Positions 43,638-52,987 are shown, numbered from the stretch's first letter. The stretch: 64,000 nt of DNA from Rhodobiaceae bacterium (GCA_020637855.1 JACKJR010000001.1:930001-994000); one strand, 5' to 3'. Program-made: numbers and translations. Notes: a model not told the origin generated them from the sequence alone.

Positions 43638-45137
43638 ATGGATTTGCTGACGAAAGAGGAATACCGGTCTATCGCTTCTGGCCTTGACCTGCCAACGGGT
43701 GCCTTCATCGATGGCGCCTACCGCCCCGCGGCCTCCGGCAAGACGTTCGAAACGGTCAATCCTGCAACCGGCCGGAAGCTGACGGACATCGCGGCCTGTG
43801 GAGCAGAGGATGTCGATTTTGCCGTGGAAAAGGCGCGTGAAGCCTTCGAGGACGGGCGCTGGTCGAAATTGCACCCCTGCGAGCGCAAGGACGTGCTGAT
43901 CCGCCTGTGCAAGCTGATGACCCGCGACCGGCGCGAACTCGCCGTGATGGAATCGATCGATAGCGGCAAGACGATCTTCGATTGCGAGACAGTCGATGTT
44001 CCGGAAACCATACATTGCCTCAAATGGCACGCAGAGCTGATCGACAAGATATACGACCAGGTATCGCCCGCTTCCGACAACCACATTGCGATGATTGTGC
44101 GCGAACCCGTCGGTGTGGTCGGCCTTGTTCTGCCGTGGAACTTTCCGCTGCTGATGCTGGCCTGGAAGATCGGCCCCGCGCTGGCAGCCGGTTGCTCGCT
44201 GGTGGTGAAGCCCGCCGCGGAAACCTCTCTCACCGCGCTGCGCGTCGCCGAACTTGCGGTGGAGGCGGGGCTTCCGAAAGATGTATTCAATGTTGTTCCG
44301 GGTGGAGGCGCGGAAGTCGGCGAACCCATTGGCCGCCACATGGATATCGATGCCGTATCGTTCACGGGATCAACGGTCACTGGTAAGAAGTTTCTTTCCT
44401 ACTCGGCACAATCCAATGCCAAGGAAGTGGTGCTGGAAATGGGCGGCAAGAACCCGGCCATCGTCATGGATGACGCCGAAAATCTCGACCGCGTCGCGCA
44501 GCACATCGTCCAGGGCGCGTTCTGGAACATGGGTGAGAACTGCTCCGCCTCCTCGCGGCTGATCGTACAAAAGTCAGTCAAGAAGGAGCTGCTGAAGCGC
44601 ATCGAAAGCCATGCCCGCCAGTGGAATACCGGCGATCCGCTCGATCCGGACACCCGCATGGGCGCGCTCGTCTCGAAGAACCACTTCGACAAGGTCTGCA
44701 GCTACCTCGAAAAAGCCGAGAACATCGTGATCGGCGGCAAGGCGCATGATGGCGCGTTCGTCGAGGCGACCGTCGCGGAGGTCAAGGACAACGCGAGCAC
44801 GCTTGCCCGCGAGGAGATTTTCGGACCGGTACTGTGCGTGATCGCTGTCGACAGTTTCGACGAAGCGATACAGGTGGCGAACGATACCGGGTACGGCCTG
44901 TGCGCCTCGCTCTTCACTTCCAATGCCAAACGCGCCATTCGCGGCGCGCGCATGCTTCGTGCCGGAACCGTGACGGTAAACTCTTTCGGTGAAGGCGACA
45001 TCACGACACCCTTCGGCGGATACAAGCAATCGGGCTTCGGAGGACGCGACAACGGCATCCATGCCCATGACCAGTACACGCAGTTGAAGACGATCTGGCT
45101 CGACCTGTCCGACGACGAAGACGAGGCCGTTGCTTGA
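43638..45137 (+). CDS. NAD(P)-dependent aldehyde dehydrogenase (PuuC/BetB-like)
   Basis: 499 aa. VVGLVLPWNFPLLMLAWKIG, the catalytic Glu in LEMGGKNPAIV, and the Cys in FWNMGENCSASSRL are intact. PFGGYKQSGFGGRDNG is the family C-terminal signature. Closest in pattern to gamma-glutamyl-aminobutyraldehyde and betaine aldehyde dehydrogenases, fitting an aminoaldehyde substrate made by the next gene's product. Starts 5 bases after the aldolase stop and ends in a TTGA overlap with the oxidase. Confidence 0.9.
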   Translation: MDLLTKEEYRSIASGLDLPTGAFIDGAYRPAASGKTFETVNPATGRKLTDIAACGAEDVDFAVEKAREAFEDGRWSKLHPCERKDVLIRLCKLMTRDRRELAVMESIDSGKTIFDCETVDVPETIHCLKWHAELIDKIYDQVSPASDNHIAMIVREPVGVVGLVLPWNFPLLMLAWKIGPALAAGCSLVVKPAAETSLTALRVAELAVEAGLPKDVFNVVPGGGAEVGEPIGRHMDIDAVSFTGSTVTGKKFLSYSAQSNAKEVVLEMGGKNPAIVMDDAENLDRVAQHIVQGAFWNMGENCSASSRLIVQKSVKKELLKRIESHARQWNTGDPLDPDTRMGALVSKNHFDKVCSYLEKAENIVIGGKAHDGAFVEATVAEVKDNASTLAREEIFGPVLCVIAVDSFDEAIQVANDTGYGLCASLFTSNAKRAIRGARMLRAGTVTVNSFGEGDITTPFGGYKQSGFGGRDNGIHAHDQYTQLKTIWLDLSDDEDEAVA

Positions 45138-46495
45138 ACGCTATTCGGGGCCAGACAACGTACCGGGCGGCACGGCTGCCAATCCATCGCGGCCCGGCGG
45201 CCTGGAATGCCATTCTGGGTGAGCAGCAGCCGGTTATTCTGGAAGCGGATACAACTGTCGATATTGTTATCGTTGGCGCCGGCTTTGCCGGATTGTCGGC
45301 GGCTCGGCGGCTGCGGCAACTCGATGCGAAGCTGAAGATTGGCGTGCTGGATGCGGGCCGCATCGCGGAAGGCGCTTCGGGTCGCAATTCCGGTTTCATG
45401 ATCGACCTGCCGCATGAACTTACATCGGACGACTATGCCGGCGCAGGTGCGGAATCTGATCAGCGGATGATTGGTCTCAACCGGCAGGCCATCGATTTTG
45501 CGCGCCAGGCGGTCGAGGAATACAGTATCGATCGAAATTTCTTCGACGGGTGCGGCAAAATCAACGGCGCGGCGGGCGCGGCAGCTCACGCGCATAATGA
45601 AAGTTATGCCAGGCACCTGACGGAACTCGGTGAAGCACACGAAATGCTGGATGCTGCCCGGATGCGCGAGATCACCGGCAGCGAACATTATCTGGCGGGC
45701 CTGTACACGCCGGGAACGGTCATGCTGCAACCCGCAGGCTATATTCGCGGGCTGGCCGCAGGGCTTCGCGAGACGGGCGTCGCGATTTTCGAGAACTCGC
45801 CTGTGACCGGGTTCGAGCAAAACGGCACCGGCTGGCGCGTCAGAACCGCGAAGGCACACATCGACACTCAGCGCATCATCCTCGCAAATAATGGCCATCT
45901 CGAAAGCTTCGGGATTGAGCGCGGACGGCTCATGCAGATCTTTCTCTATGCGTCGATGACGGAAGAGCTGGATACGGATGCTCTCAAACAGCTTGGGGGC
46001 CATCCGCGCTGGGGCATCACGCCTTCCGATCCGATGGGAACCACCATGCGCCGGATCGACATCGGCCAGGGCGGCAATCGGATCGTTACCCGCACCTGCG
46101 CGACGATGAATCCCGCACTTAGCCCGAATGAAACCGATGTCGTGCGCTTCGCGAAGGTGCACAAGCGCAAGTTCGTGCAACGTTTTCCGCAATTGAGCGG
46201 TGTGCGTCAGCAATACAGCTGGGCCGGGCATCTGTGCCTGACACTCAACGGCGTATCCGTCATGCGCGAGATCGATCAAGGCGTCTGGTCCGCTTGCGTA
46301 CAGAACGGCCTTGGAACCGCACGCGGCACGCTGACCGGTATGGGATCCGCCGAACTGGCGCTCGGGCTGGCAAGTGACGTCACCCGCCATTTCTCCAGTG
46401 AGCCGAGGGCGAAAAAACTGCCGCCGCAACCTTTTGCAAGCGTCGGCGCCAATCTCTACATGCGTTACAAGGAATGGTGGGCCGCTGATGAATAA
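45134..46495 (+). CDS. FAD-dependent amine/amino-acid oxidoreductase (PuuB-like DAO family)
   Basis: 453 aa from TTG 45134, whose TTGA overlaps the aldehyde dehydrogenase stop. The FAD-binding VDIVIVGAGFAGLSAARRL and the downstream EGASGRNSGFMIDLPHEL are typical of gamma-glutamylputrescine oxidoreductase-like proteins. The C-terminal GTARGTLTGMGSAELAL contacts the flavin in this family. It likely oxidises an amine to an aldehyde that the dehydrogenase then converts to acid. The substrate is unknown. Ends 14 bases before the right repeat. Confidence 0.87.
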   Translation: MNAIRGQTTYRAARLPIHRGPAAWNAILGEQQPVILEADTTVDIVIVGAGFAGLSAARRLRQLDAKLKIGVLDAGRIAEGASGRNSGFMIDLPHELTSDDYAGAGAESDQRMIGLNRQAIDFARQAVEEYSIDRNFFDGCGKINGAAGAAAHAHNESYARHLTELGEAHEMLDAARMREITGSEHYLAGLYTPGTVMLQPAGYIRGLAAGLRETGVAIFENSPVTGFEQNGTGWRVRTAKAHIDTQRIILANNGHLESFGIERGRLMQIFLYASMTEELDTDALKQLGGHPRWGITPSDPMGTTMRRIDIGQGGNRIVTRTCATMNPALSPNETDVVRFAKVHKRKFVQRFPQLSGVRQQYSWAGHLCLTLNGVSVMREIDQGVWSACVQNGLGTARGTLTGMGSAELALGLASDVTRHFSSEPRAKKLPPQPFASVGANLYMRYKEWWAADE

Positions 46496-46509
46496 GGCGA
46501 CACCGCGTA

Positions 46510-46530
46510 TCCAGTTCTCCAAGCGCTAGG
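46510..46530. repeat. 21-bp direct repeat, right copy (second rpsI 3' end)
   Basis: Identical to 41724-41744, including the S9 stop codon, but with no S9 coding sequence before it. The following 30 bases also share a weak CGAAAG-ACCA likeness with the sequence after the left copy. Confidence 0.9.
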
Positions 46531-46561
46531 CTTTCACTCCGAAAGACCAGGAACGTTTCGA

Positions 46562-46587
46562 GGGGCTGCGGAAACGCAGCCCCTTTT
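46562..46587 (+). terminator. Intrinsic terminator after the right repeat
   Basis: GGGGCTGCG and CGCAGCCCC (46562-46570 and 46575-46583) with a GAAA tetraloop, followed by TTTT. It stands in the same place relative to the repeat as the first terminator does, and may be the original rpsI terminator. Confidence 0.93.
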
Positions 46588-46654
46588 GCTTGTGCCGGTT
46601 CGTGACCCTGGTGTAGGTCAGGTTTCGAACCGTCCGTTTGATTGCGAGTTTACG

Positions 46655-48886
46655 ATGGCCCTGTCGGTCGAAAAGGCAATGTCGCTTGCCAAGGCGCATG
46701 AGAGGAAGCGGGAGTATGATCAGGCGCGCCAGATTTACGCGGCGGTTCTGCAGCAGTTTCCCAACAATGCGCGCGCCCGCAAGGCATTGAACGCGCTTGG
46801 CGGCGGGGCGCCGGCTGGCCCCGGCATCGACCTGCCTCCCCAGCATGCACAGGCCCTGATCGGGTTTCTGCAGCAAGGCCGGTTCGAACAGGTTCTGGCG
46901 GCAGCCGCAAAACTGGTGGCGAGCCATCCAAGTTCGGCATTTCTTGCGGAGATGACAGGCATCGCCAATGCATCCCTAGGCCGGTTTGCAGAAGCCGAAG
47001 GTTGTTTCCGCAAGGTGATTGAAGTGGTGCCGGGTTCGGCCGGAGCTCACAGCAATCTTGGCAACACGCTCAAGGAGCAGGGCAAGCTGGATCAGGCAGC
47101 TGAATGCTATCAGCGCGCGATCGAACGCGATGTAAACCTTGCCGATGCCTATAACGGCCTTGGGGTCGTGCAGCTTGAACAGGGCAGCCCCGAAGAGGCC
47201 GCCGCCAATCTGCGGCGCGCAGTGGCCATCAAGCCTGACTACGCCGAAGCTCATAGCAATCTGGGCAACGCCCTGAGCGAACTGGGTGACTTCCACCAGG
47301 CCGTTGCCAGTTATGCCCGGGCGCTGAAATTCGAGCCCGGCTTTGCCTCGGCACACAACAATATCGGTGCGGCCTACGAAGCGCTCGATCGGCTTGAGGA
47401 AGCTGCAGGTGCCTATGCACAAGCCATCAGACTGGCTCCCGGCGTGGCTGAGGCCCATAACAGCCTGGGAACGGTTCTATACAGATTGCACAGCTTTCCC
47501 GAAGCCGCGGAAAGCTATCGCCGGGCGCTGGAAATCAAGCCCGATTACGCCGATGCATCGAACAATCTGGGCAATGCGCTCCATGAAATGGGCGCCTATG
47601 ACGCTGCGATAGAGAGCTACGCGCGCGCAATTGAGATCGATCCGGGTTTTGCCAGGGCGCACAGCAATCTGGCGGCCACCTATCACGTGCTGGGCAACTT
47701 CGAAGAGGCGGTTTCCCATTGTGAGAAGGCGCTGTCTATACAACCTGACCTTCCCGAGGCCCTGACGAAGCTTGGCTTGATATACGCGTCCTGGGGGCGA
47801 ATGGACGAGGCTTCAAACCATTACAGGCAGTCGATCGAGAGCAACCCGGAACACACCATCACCTACATGCTCTACGGCGATATCAACACCTTTGAAGAAG
47901 GTGATCCGCTGATCGGTAAAATGGAGGACGTGTCGGCATCCGCGGATCTGTCCTCATCGGACCGGGCGCACCTCGATTTTGCCCTGGCCAAGGCATATCA
48001 CGACCTGGGCAACACCGATGCCGCGTTCCGTCTTTTCAAAGAGGCGAACCATCTGTGCAAGGCAATCCAGCGCTATGATTTCGATCTCAGCAGATCACTG
48101 TTTTCAGAGTTGAAAGAAACGTTTTCGCCATCGCGCGGCATTGCAGAAATACCGCAGGCGGAACGCTGCCCGGCACATCACGTTCCGATTTTCATTCTGG
48201 GCATGCCGCGGTCGGGCACCACGCTGGTCGAGCAGATCGTTTCCGGCCACGCAAACGTCCATAGCGCCGGAGAGCTTGACGATCTGGCCAGGACGATTGG
48301 CGCCATGCGCGAAAAGCATGCCGGAGATCATGCCGCAGTGCTCAAGGGCGTGCGCGAAGGCTACCTGCAACGTCTCGAAAAGCTGGGAGCGGATGAACGT
48401 TTCATAATCGACAAGACGCCGCTGAACTTCCGCTGGATCGGCTATATCGCATGCGCTTTCCCTGAAGCGAAAATCGTCAACATGGTGCGCGATCCCCGCG
48501 CGGTTTGCTGGTCCAACTTCAGGCAATTGTTCGAGGGCCCCGGCAACGGCTTTGCCTATGATCTGGAAGACGTGGCGAACTATCACGTCATGTATTCGGA
48601 CCTGATGGACTTCTGGCGCAGCCGCTTCCCGGGCCGCATTCATGACGTGGACTACCGCGCGCTCACTGAAAATCCGGAAACGCATGCCCGCGCGCTTTTC
48701 GAATTCCTGGAACTCGACTGGCAGGCGGATTTCCTCGACTTCCACAAGAGAAAAGACATGGTGCGGACGGTTTCCAAAGCCCAGGTGCGCCGTAAGATCT
48801 ATACAGGCAGTTCGGAAGAATGGCGCCGCTATGAAGCGCATCTGGGGCCGATGATCCGTATTCTCGAGGCTGCCGGGCTGATTTGA
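46655..48886 (+). CDS. TPR-sulfotransferase fusion protein, copy 1 (nine TPRs)
   Basis: 743 aa. The N-terminal ~95 residues (SVEKAMSLAKAHERKREYDQ) are followed by nine consecutive 34-residue TPRs up to about residue 410, then a sulfotransferase domain. The PAPS 5'-phosphate loop is FILGMPRSGTTLVEQIVSGH; the 3'-phosphate region has NMVRDPRAVCWSNFR. A conserved TGSSEEWRRYEAHL lies near the end. No signal peptide. Such fusions are thought to sulfate proteins or surface carbohydrates. The next gene is a close paralogue. Confidence 0.88.
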   Translation: MALSVEKAMSLAKAHERKREYDQARQIYAAVLQQFPNNARARKALNALGGGAPAGPGIDLPPQHAQALIGFLQQGRFEQVLAAAAKLVASHPSSAFLAEMTGIANASLGRFAEAEGCFRKVIEVVPGSAGAHSNLGNTLKEQGKLDQAAECYQRAIERDVNLADAYNGLGVVQLEQGSPEEAAANLRRAVAIKPDYAEAHSNLGNALSELGDFHQAVASYARALKFEPGFASAHNNIGAAYEALDRLEEAAGAYAQAIRLAPGVAEAHNSLGTVLYRLHSFPEAAESYRRALEIKPDYADASNNLGNALHEMGAYDAAIESYARAIEIDPGFARAHSNLAATYHVLGNFEEAVSHCEKALSIQPDLPEALTKLGLIYASWGRMDEASNHYRQSIESNPEHTITYMLYGDINTFEEGDPLIGKMEDVSASADLSSSDRAHLDFALAKAYHDLGNTDAAFRLFKEANHLCKAIQRYDFDLSRSLFSELKETFSPSRGIAEIPQAERCPAHHVPIFILGMPRSGTTLVEQIVSGHANVHSAGELDDLARTIGAMREKHAGDHAAVLKGVREGYLQRLEKLGADERFIIDKTPLNFRWIGYIACAFPEAKIVNMVRDPRAVCWSNFRQLFEGPGNGFAYDLEDVANYHVMYSDLMDFWRSRFPGRIHDVDYRALTENPETHARALFEFLELDWQADFLDFHKRKDMVRTVSKAQVRRKIYTGSSEEWRRYEAHLGPMIRILEAAGLI

Positions 48887-49038
48887 GCGGTTGAGTCGGC
48901 CTCCTATCCGCGCTCTTAGCCTGCGGGTAGGCTGTCAGAGTGGCCACAGTTGCGAAAGTACGGTTCCCGTCGCTTGTGCGCGGTCGGACCGCTGGTGTAG
49001 GCCACGCTTTGAATTTTCGGCATGATTGCGAGTATGTG

Positions 49039-51372
49039 ATGAGCTTATCGATCGAAAAGGCAATGTCGCTAGCCAAGAGGCATGAAAAAAAGCGCGAGTA
49101 CGAACAGGCACGCCAGATTTACACAGCAGTCCTGCAAAAGTTTCCGAGCAATCTGCGAGTGCAAAAGGCCCTGAACGCTCTTGGTGGTGCGAAGCAAGAT
49201 GGACAAAGCCTCGATCTGCCGCAGAACGAGGCTCAGGCGCTTATAAATTTGTTCCGGCAGAGCAAGTTCAGGATGGTCCTGCAGGCATCGGCGGCAATTG
49301 CTGCCAAGCACCCTTCATCGGCATTTCTGTGGGACATAACAGGGATGGCAAATGCGTCCCTAGGCGGGTTTGCGGACGCTGAGGCCTGTTTCCGCAAAGT
49401 CATTGCGATCAAGCCGGATTTTGCCGATGCCCACAACAATCTCGGCAACACGCTTAAAGAGCAGGGCATGTTCGTCGAAGCCGCCGAATGCTATCAGCGC
49501 GCGATCGCGATCAATCCGGATCATGCCGAGGCTTATAACGGCCTGGGTGTCGTGCAGCTTGAGTTGGGCAGGGTAGAAGAAGCAATTGAAAGCCTGCAGC
49601 GCGCCTTGAAACTGAATCCGGGTCAAGCCGGGGCGCAGAACAATCTGGGCAACGCTCTGAAGGAAGTCGGAAATCTTGACGAAGCGGCCGCATGCTACAA
49701 GAAAGCGATCGAATATTATCCAGGGTATGCGGAAGCCTACAGCAACCTTGGCAATGTGCTGCAACTGCAGGAGAAGCACGTCGAGGCTATCGAGAGCTAC
49801 CAAAAAGCGCTCGAAATCCATCCCGGCTTTGCGGAAGTCTACAATAACATCGGGATTATTCAGCAAAAACGGGGAAAGCACGAAGAGGCAGCAAGCAACT
49901 ATACCGAAGCCATAGCGTTGAAGCCGGACTTCGCCGAAGCCTGTAAGAATCTGGGAACGCTCCATTGGGATTTAGGCGCTGTCGACAAAGCCATTGCGGC
50001 ATTCGAGCATGCGGTTGAAATAAATCCCGAATATCTTGATGCACTCATACTGCTCGGTGCCGCGATGCAGTATGTGGGGGAGCTTGATGCGACTATCGAG
50101 TACCAAAAGCGGGTTTTGGCAATCAATCCGGACCATGCGGGGGCGCATTGCAAACTCGGGAATATCTACCACGATATGGGTAGGTTCGACGAAGCCGTTG
50201 TCCACACCGCAAAAGCACTCGACTTGCAGCCAGATTTTGCGGAAGCCCTCACGCAGATGGGTCTGATACACGCGGATTGGGGACAGATCGACAAGGCGGC
50301 CGAATATTACCGGCAATCAATCGAACGCCACCCGCAGGTTGCTTCGCCGTATTTGCTATACGCTGAAATCACCAAATTTGAAGCAGGCGACCCGTTGATC
50401 GCCCACATGGAAACATTATCGGAAACTGAGACACTGTCTCAATCCGACCGGGCCCATATCAAACTAGCCTTGGCCAAGGCATATGACGATCTGGGTGATA
50501 TCGATGTCGCGTTTCCCGTCTTCCTGGAAGCGAACCGCCTGCGCAAGGCAAGCCTGCGAAACAAGTTTGATGCCAGCAGTTCGTCATTCGCCGATCTGAA
50601 GGCCAAGTTCTCGCAAGAGGGCGATATTGCTGAAATATCACAAGCCGAATTGTCTGTGGCAAATCGCGTTCCGATTTTCATCGTCGGCATGCCGCGCTCC
50701 GGTACCACACTGGTTGAGCAGATTGTTTCCGGCCATGAGCGTGTTCATGGCGCAGGAGAACTTAATGATCTGACCAGGGCGGTTGGCGCTATGCGTAAAC
50801 AGCACCCTGACGATCATGCTTCCATGCTGAAGGGCGTTCGCGAGCATTATTTGCAGTCTCTGGATAAAATTGGCGTCAGTGAGCATTTTATTGCCGACAA
50901 AATGCCGCTGAATTTCCGCTGGGTCGGCTATATTGCATGCGCTTTCCCGGAAGCGAAAATCGTCAACATGGTGCGCGACCCCCGGGCGGTTTGCTGGTCG
51001 AATTTCAGATATTTCTTCGCTGGTCAGGGCAATAATTTTGCCTACGATCTGGAGGATGTAGCGAATTACTTCGTAATGTACTCGGATCTGATGGACTTCT
51101 GGCGACGCCGGTTCCCCAACCGTATATATGATATGAACTATCGCGCGCTCACCGAAGACCCCGAAACAACTGCACGCGAGATGTTCGACTTTCTTGGACT
51201 TGAATGGCAGCCGGATTGCCTCGATTTTCATCATAGGAAAAGAATGATCCAGACCGTTTCCAAAGCTCAGATCCGGAAGAAAATCTACACCGGCAGTTCC
51301 GAAGAGTGGCGTCGCTATGAAGCTCATCTTCAGCCGATGATCCGCATTCTGGAAGACGCTGGCTTGGTTTGA
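49039..51372 (+). CDS. TPR-sulfotransferase fusion protein, copy 2 (ten TPRs)
   Basis: 777 aa, the same design as copy 1: N-terminal SIEKAMSLAKRHEKKREYEQ, ten 34-residue TPRs, and a sulfotransferase domain with FIVGMPRSGTTLVEQIVSGH and NMVRDPRAVCWSNFR. The length difference from copy 1 is 34 residues, exactly one TPR. The sulfotransferase halves are far more alike than the TPRs. Starts 152 bases after copy 1. Followed by a strong terminator at 51400. Confidence 0.88.
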   Translation: MSLSIEKAMSLAKRHEKKREYEQARQIYTAVLQKFPSNLRVQKALNALGGAKQDGQSLDLPQNEAQALINLFRQSKFRMVLQASAAIAAKHPSSAFLWDITGMANASLGGFADAEACFRKVIAIKPDFADAHNNLGNTLKEQGMFVEAAECYQRAIAINPDHAEAYNGLGVVQLELGRVEEAIESLQRALKLNPGQAGAQNNLGNALKEVGNLDEAAACYKKAIEYYPGYAEAYSNLGNVLQLQEKHVEAIESYQKALEIHPGFAEVYNNIGIIQQKRGKHEEAASNYTEAIALKPDFAEACKNLGTLHWDLGAVDKAIAAFEHAVEINPEYLDALILLGAAMQYVGELDATIEYQKRVLAINPDHAGAHCKLGNIYHDMGRFDEAVVHTAKALDLQPDFAEALTQMGLIHADWGQIDKAAEYYRQSIERHPQVASPYLLYAEITKFEAGDPLIAHMETLSETETLSQSDRAHIKLALAKAYDDLGDIDVAFPVFLEANRLRKASLRNKFDASSSSFADLKAKFSQEGDIAEISQAELSVANRVPIFIVGMPRSGTTLVEQIVSGHERVHGAGELNDLTRAVGAMRKQHPDDHASMLKGVREHYLQSLDKIGVSEHFIADKMPLNFRWVGYIACAFPEAKIVNMVRDPRAVCWSNFRYFFAGQGNNFAYDLEDVANYFVMYSDLMDFWRRRFPNRIYDMNYRALTEDPETTAREMFDFLGLEWQPDCLDFHHRKRMIQTVSKAQIRKKIYTGSSEEWRRYEAHLQPMIRILEDAGLV

Positions 51373-51399
51373 CGCTCTGCCCGAGCAAGACCGATATTC

Positions 51400-51429
51400 C
51401 GGCGCGGACCTTGCGGCCCGCGCCGTTTT
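51400..51429 (+). terminator. Intrinsic terminator after the TPR-sulfotransferase pair
   Basis: CGGCGCGG (51400-51407) and CCGCGCCG (51418-51425) form a perfect 8-bp stem, followed by TTTT. It starts 28 bases past the stop of copy 2. Confidence 0.88.
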
Positions 51430-51517
51430 GCATAATTCATGCGTCAAACGGCTTCACTGATTTGGGTTGCCCCTCGCGGGTTAAGAGATTCGCCCCTTGC
51501 GGGCAGGAGATAGGACA

Positions 51518-52573
51518 ATGGTCGACGCAATCCTCCGGGTCGGGGTTCTTGGTGCTTCCGGTTACACGGGCGCCGATGTCGTCCGCCTCGCGCTGACCCA
51601 TCCCAACATGGAAATCGCCGCGCTGACGGCGAATACCCACGCCGGCAAGCCGATGTCGGCGGTCTTCCCGCATTTGGGCTTTTCCGGCTTGCCGGACCTG
51701 ACCAAGATCGAGGACGCGGACTGGAGTAACGTCGATGTGGTCTTCTGCGGCCTGCCGCATGGGACGACGCAGGACATCACCAAAGGCGTGCTGGAGCGCT
51801 TTCCCCATGTGCGTTTCGTGGACATGTCCGCCGACTTCCGGCTGCGCAATCCCGAGGCCTATGAAGCCTGGTACGGTCGCCCGCATACCGCGATGGACAT
51901 GCAGGGAGAGGCCGTCTACGGCCTGACCGAGCACAACCGCGAGGCGGTTTCCGATGCCCGGCTCGTCGCGTGTCCCGGCTGCTATCCGACCGCGGCTTTG
52001 CTGGCACTGCTTCCGCTCGCCAAGGCCGGCTTGATCGATATGGCGGACATCACAATTGATGCGAAATCCGGTGTGTCCGGCGCAGGGCGTGGCCTGAAGG
52101 AGAACGTGCTGTTCTGCGAGGCGGGCGAGGGCATGTCGCCCTATGGCGTCAGCAAGCACCGGCACATGCCCGAGATCGAGCAGGAACTGTCTGCCGCCAG
52201 CGGCATCGCCACCACGATCAGCTTCACGCCGCATCTGGTTCCCATGAGCCGTGGCGAATTGCTGACGATCTACGTGCGCCCGAAGGACGGGCAGAAGGCG
52301 GAGGACATCCGCGCCGCCTGGAGCGCGTCTTATGCCGACGAGCCCTTCGTGCATGTGCTGGGCAAAGGCATTCCGCCTGCGACCCAGATGGTGCGCGGCT
52401 CCAACCATTGCCTGCTCAATGCCTTTGACGACCGCATTCCCGGCCGTGTGATCCTCGTCTCCACCCTCGACAACCTTGTGAAAGGCTCAGCCGGGCAGGC
52501 GATCCAGAACATGAACGTGATGTTCGGCCTTGAGGAAACGACGGGGCTAGGCCACGTCGCGCTGTTCCCGTGA
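51518..52573 (+). CDS. argC: N-acetyl-gamma-glutamyl-phosphate reductase
   Basis: 351 aa. ArgC reduces N-acetylglutamyl phosphate to the semialdehyde in arginine synthesis. The NADP loop GVLGASGYTGADVVRL and the catalytic Cys in ACPGCYPT are present, along with SGVSGAGRGLKEN and a C-terminal VKGSAGQAIQNMN. AGGAGA lies 9 bases before ATG 51518. In Rhizobiales it usually follows rpsI closely; here 9.8 kb separates them. Confidence 0.96.
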   Translation: MVDAILRVGVLGASGYTGADVVRLALTHPNMEIAALTANTHAGKPMSAVFPHLGFSGLPDLTKIEDADWSNVDVVFCGLPHGTTQDITKGVLERFPHVRFVDMSADFRLRNPEAYEAWYGRPHTAMDMQGEAVYGLTEHNREAVSDARLVACPGCYPTAALLALLPLAKAGLIDMADITIDAKSGVSGAGRGLKENVLFCEAGEGMSPYGVSKHRHMPEIEQELSAASGIATTISFTPHLVPMSRGELLTIYVRPKDGQKAEDIRAAWSASYADEPFVHVLGKGIPPATQMVRGSNHCLLNAFDDRIPGRVILVSTLDNLVKGSAGQAIQNMNVMFGLEETTGLGHVALFP

Positions 52574-52592
52574 TCGCGAAAAGGACTGCGCC

Positions 52593-52982
52593 ATGAATCT
52601 TCCAGTAAAACTCGACCACAGCGTCGTCCATGTCTCAAACTGGGAGGTCTGCAACGCGTTTTACCGCGATGTGATGGGTGCTGAAGTCGTTGCCGTGCCA
52701 AATGGCAAGTGGTGCTATCGCTTCGCCAACGCACAGCTCAACCTGCACGGGCCGGACGGTATCGGTCATCCGCGCGCGAAAGATCCGGTCAAGCCCGGCA
52801 ACTCGGACCTGTGCTTCGAGTGGGACGGGCCGCTCGGCGATGCGATCGCGCATCTGCAGGCACACAATGTCGGGATCGAGCTTGGCCCCGTCAGCCGCTT
52901 TGGAAGAAGCGGGAAGGGCACAAGCGTTTATTTCCGCGATCCCGACGGCTCGCTGCTTGAGTTCATTTCATACAAGTCCTGA
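52593..52982 (+). CDS. VOC-family (glyoxalase/bleomycin-resistance fold) protein
   Basis: 129 aa. LDHSVVHVSNWEVCNAFYRD opens a single VOC module, and SVYFRDPDGSLLEFISY closes it; the metal-ligand His and Glu (DHSVVHV, LLEF) are present. It starts 20 bases after argC, so it is probably co-transcribed. The substrate cannot be told from sequence. Convergent with phaC (5-base gap). Confidence 0.87.
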   Translation: MNLPVKLDHSVVHVSNWEVCNAFYRDVMGAEVVAVPNGKWCYRFANAQLNLHGPDGIGHPRAKDPVKPGNSDLCFEWDGPLGDAIAHLQAHNVGIELGPVSRFGRSGKGTSVYFRDPDGSLLEFISYKS

Positions 52983-52987
52983 TCCAA

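Larger units (their letters stand above)
41724..46530. mobile_element. Putative genomic island inserted at the rpsI 3' end
   Basis: The segment is bounded by a perfect 21-bp direct repeat (41724-41744 and 46510-46530) that reproduces the end of rpsI with its stop codon. Each copy is followed about 30 bases later by an intrinsic terminator. Inside are a GntR regulator and three catabolic genes, and no integrase or transposase. rpsI and argC are normally near neighbours in Rhizobiales, which supports an insertion here. The mechanism is unresolved: site-specific integration with a lost or external integrase, or recombination with donor DNA carrying its own rpsI end. Confidence 0.6.

Noticed and set aside
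41724..46530. Composite transposon
   Set aside because: No transposase or terminal inverted repeats; the repeats are direct copies of the rpsI end.
46655..51372. Assembly duplication of the TPR-sulfotransferase gene
   Set aside because: The copies differ throughout and by a whole TPR, so they are separate genes.
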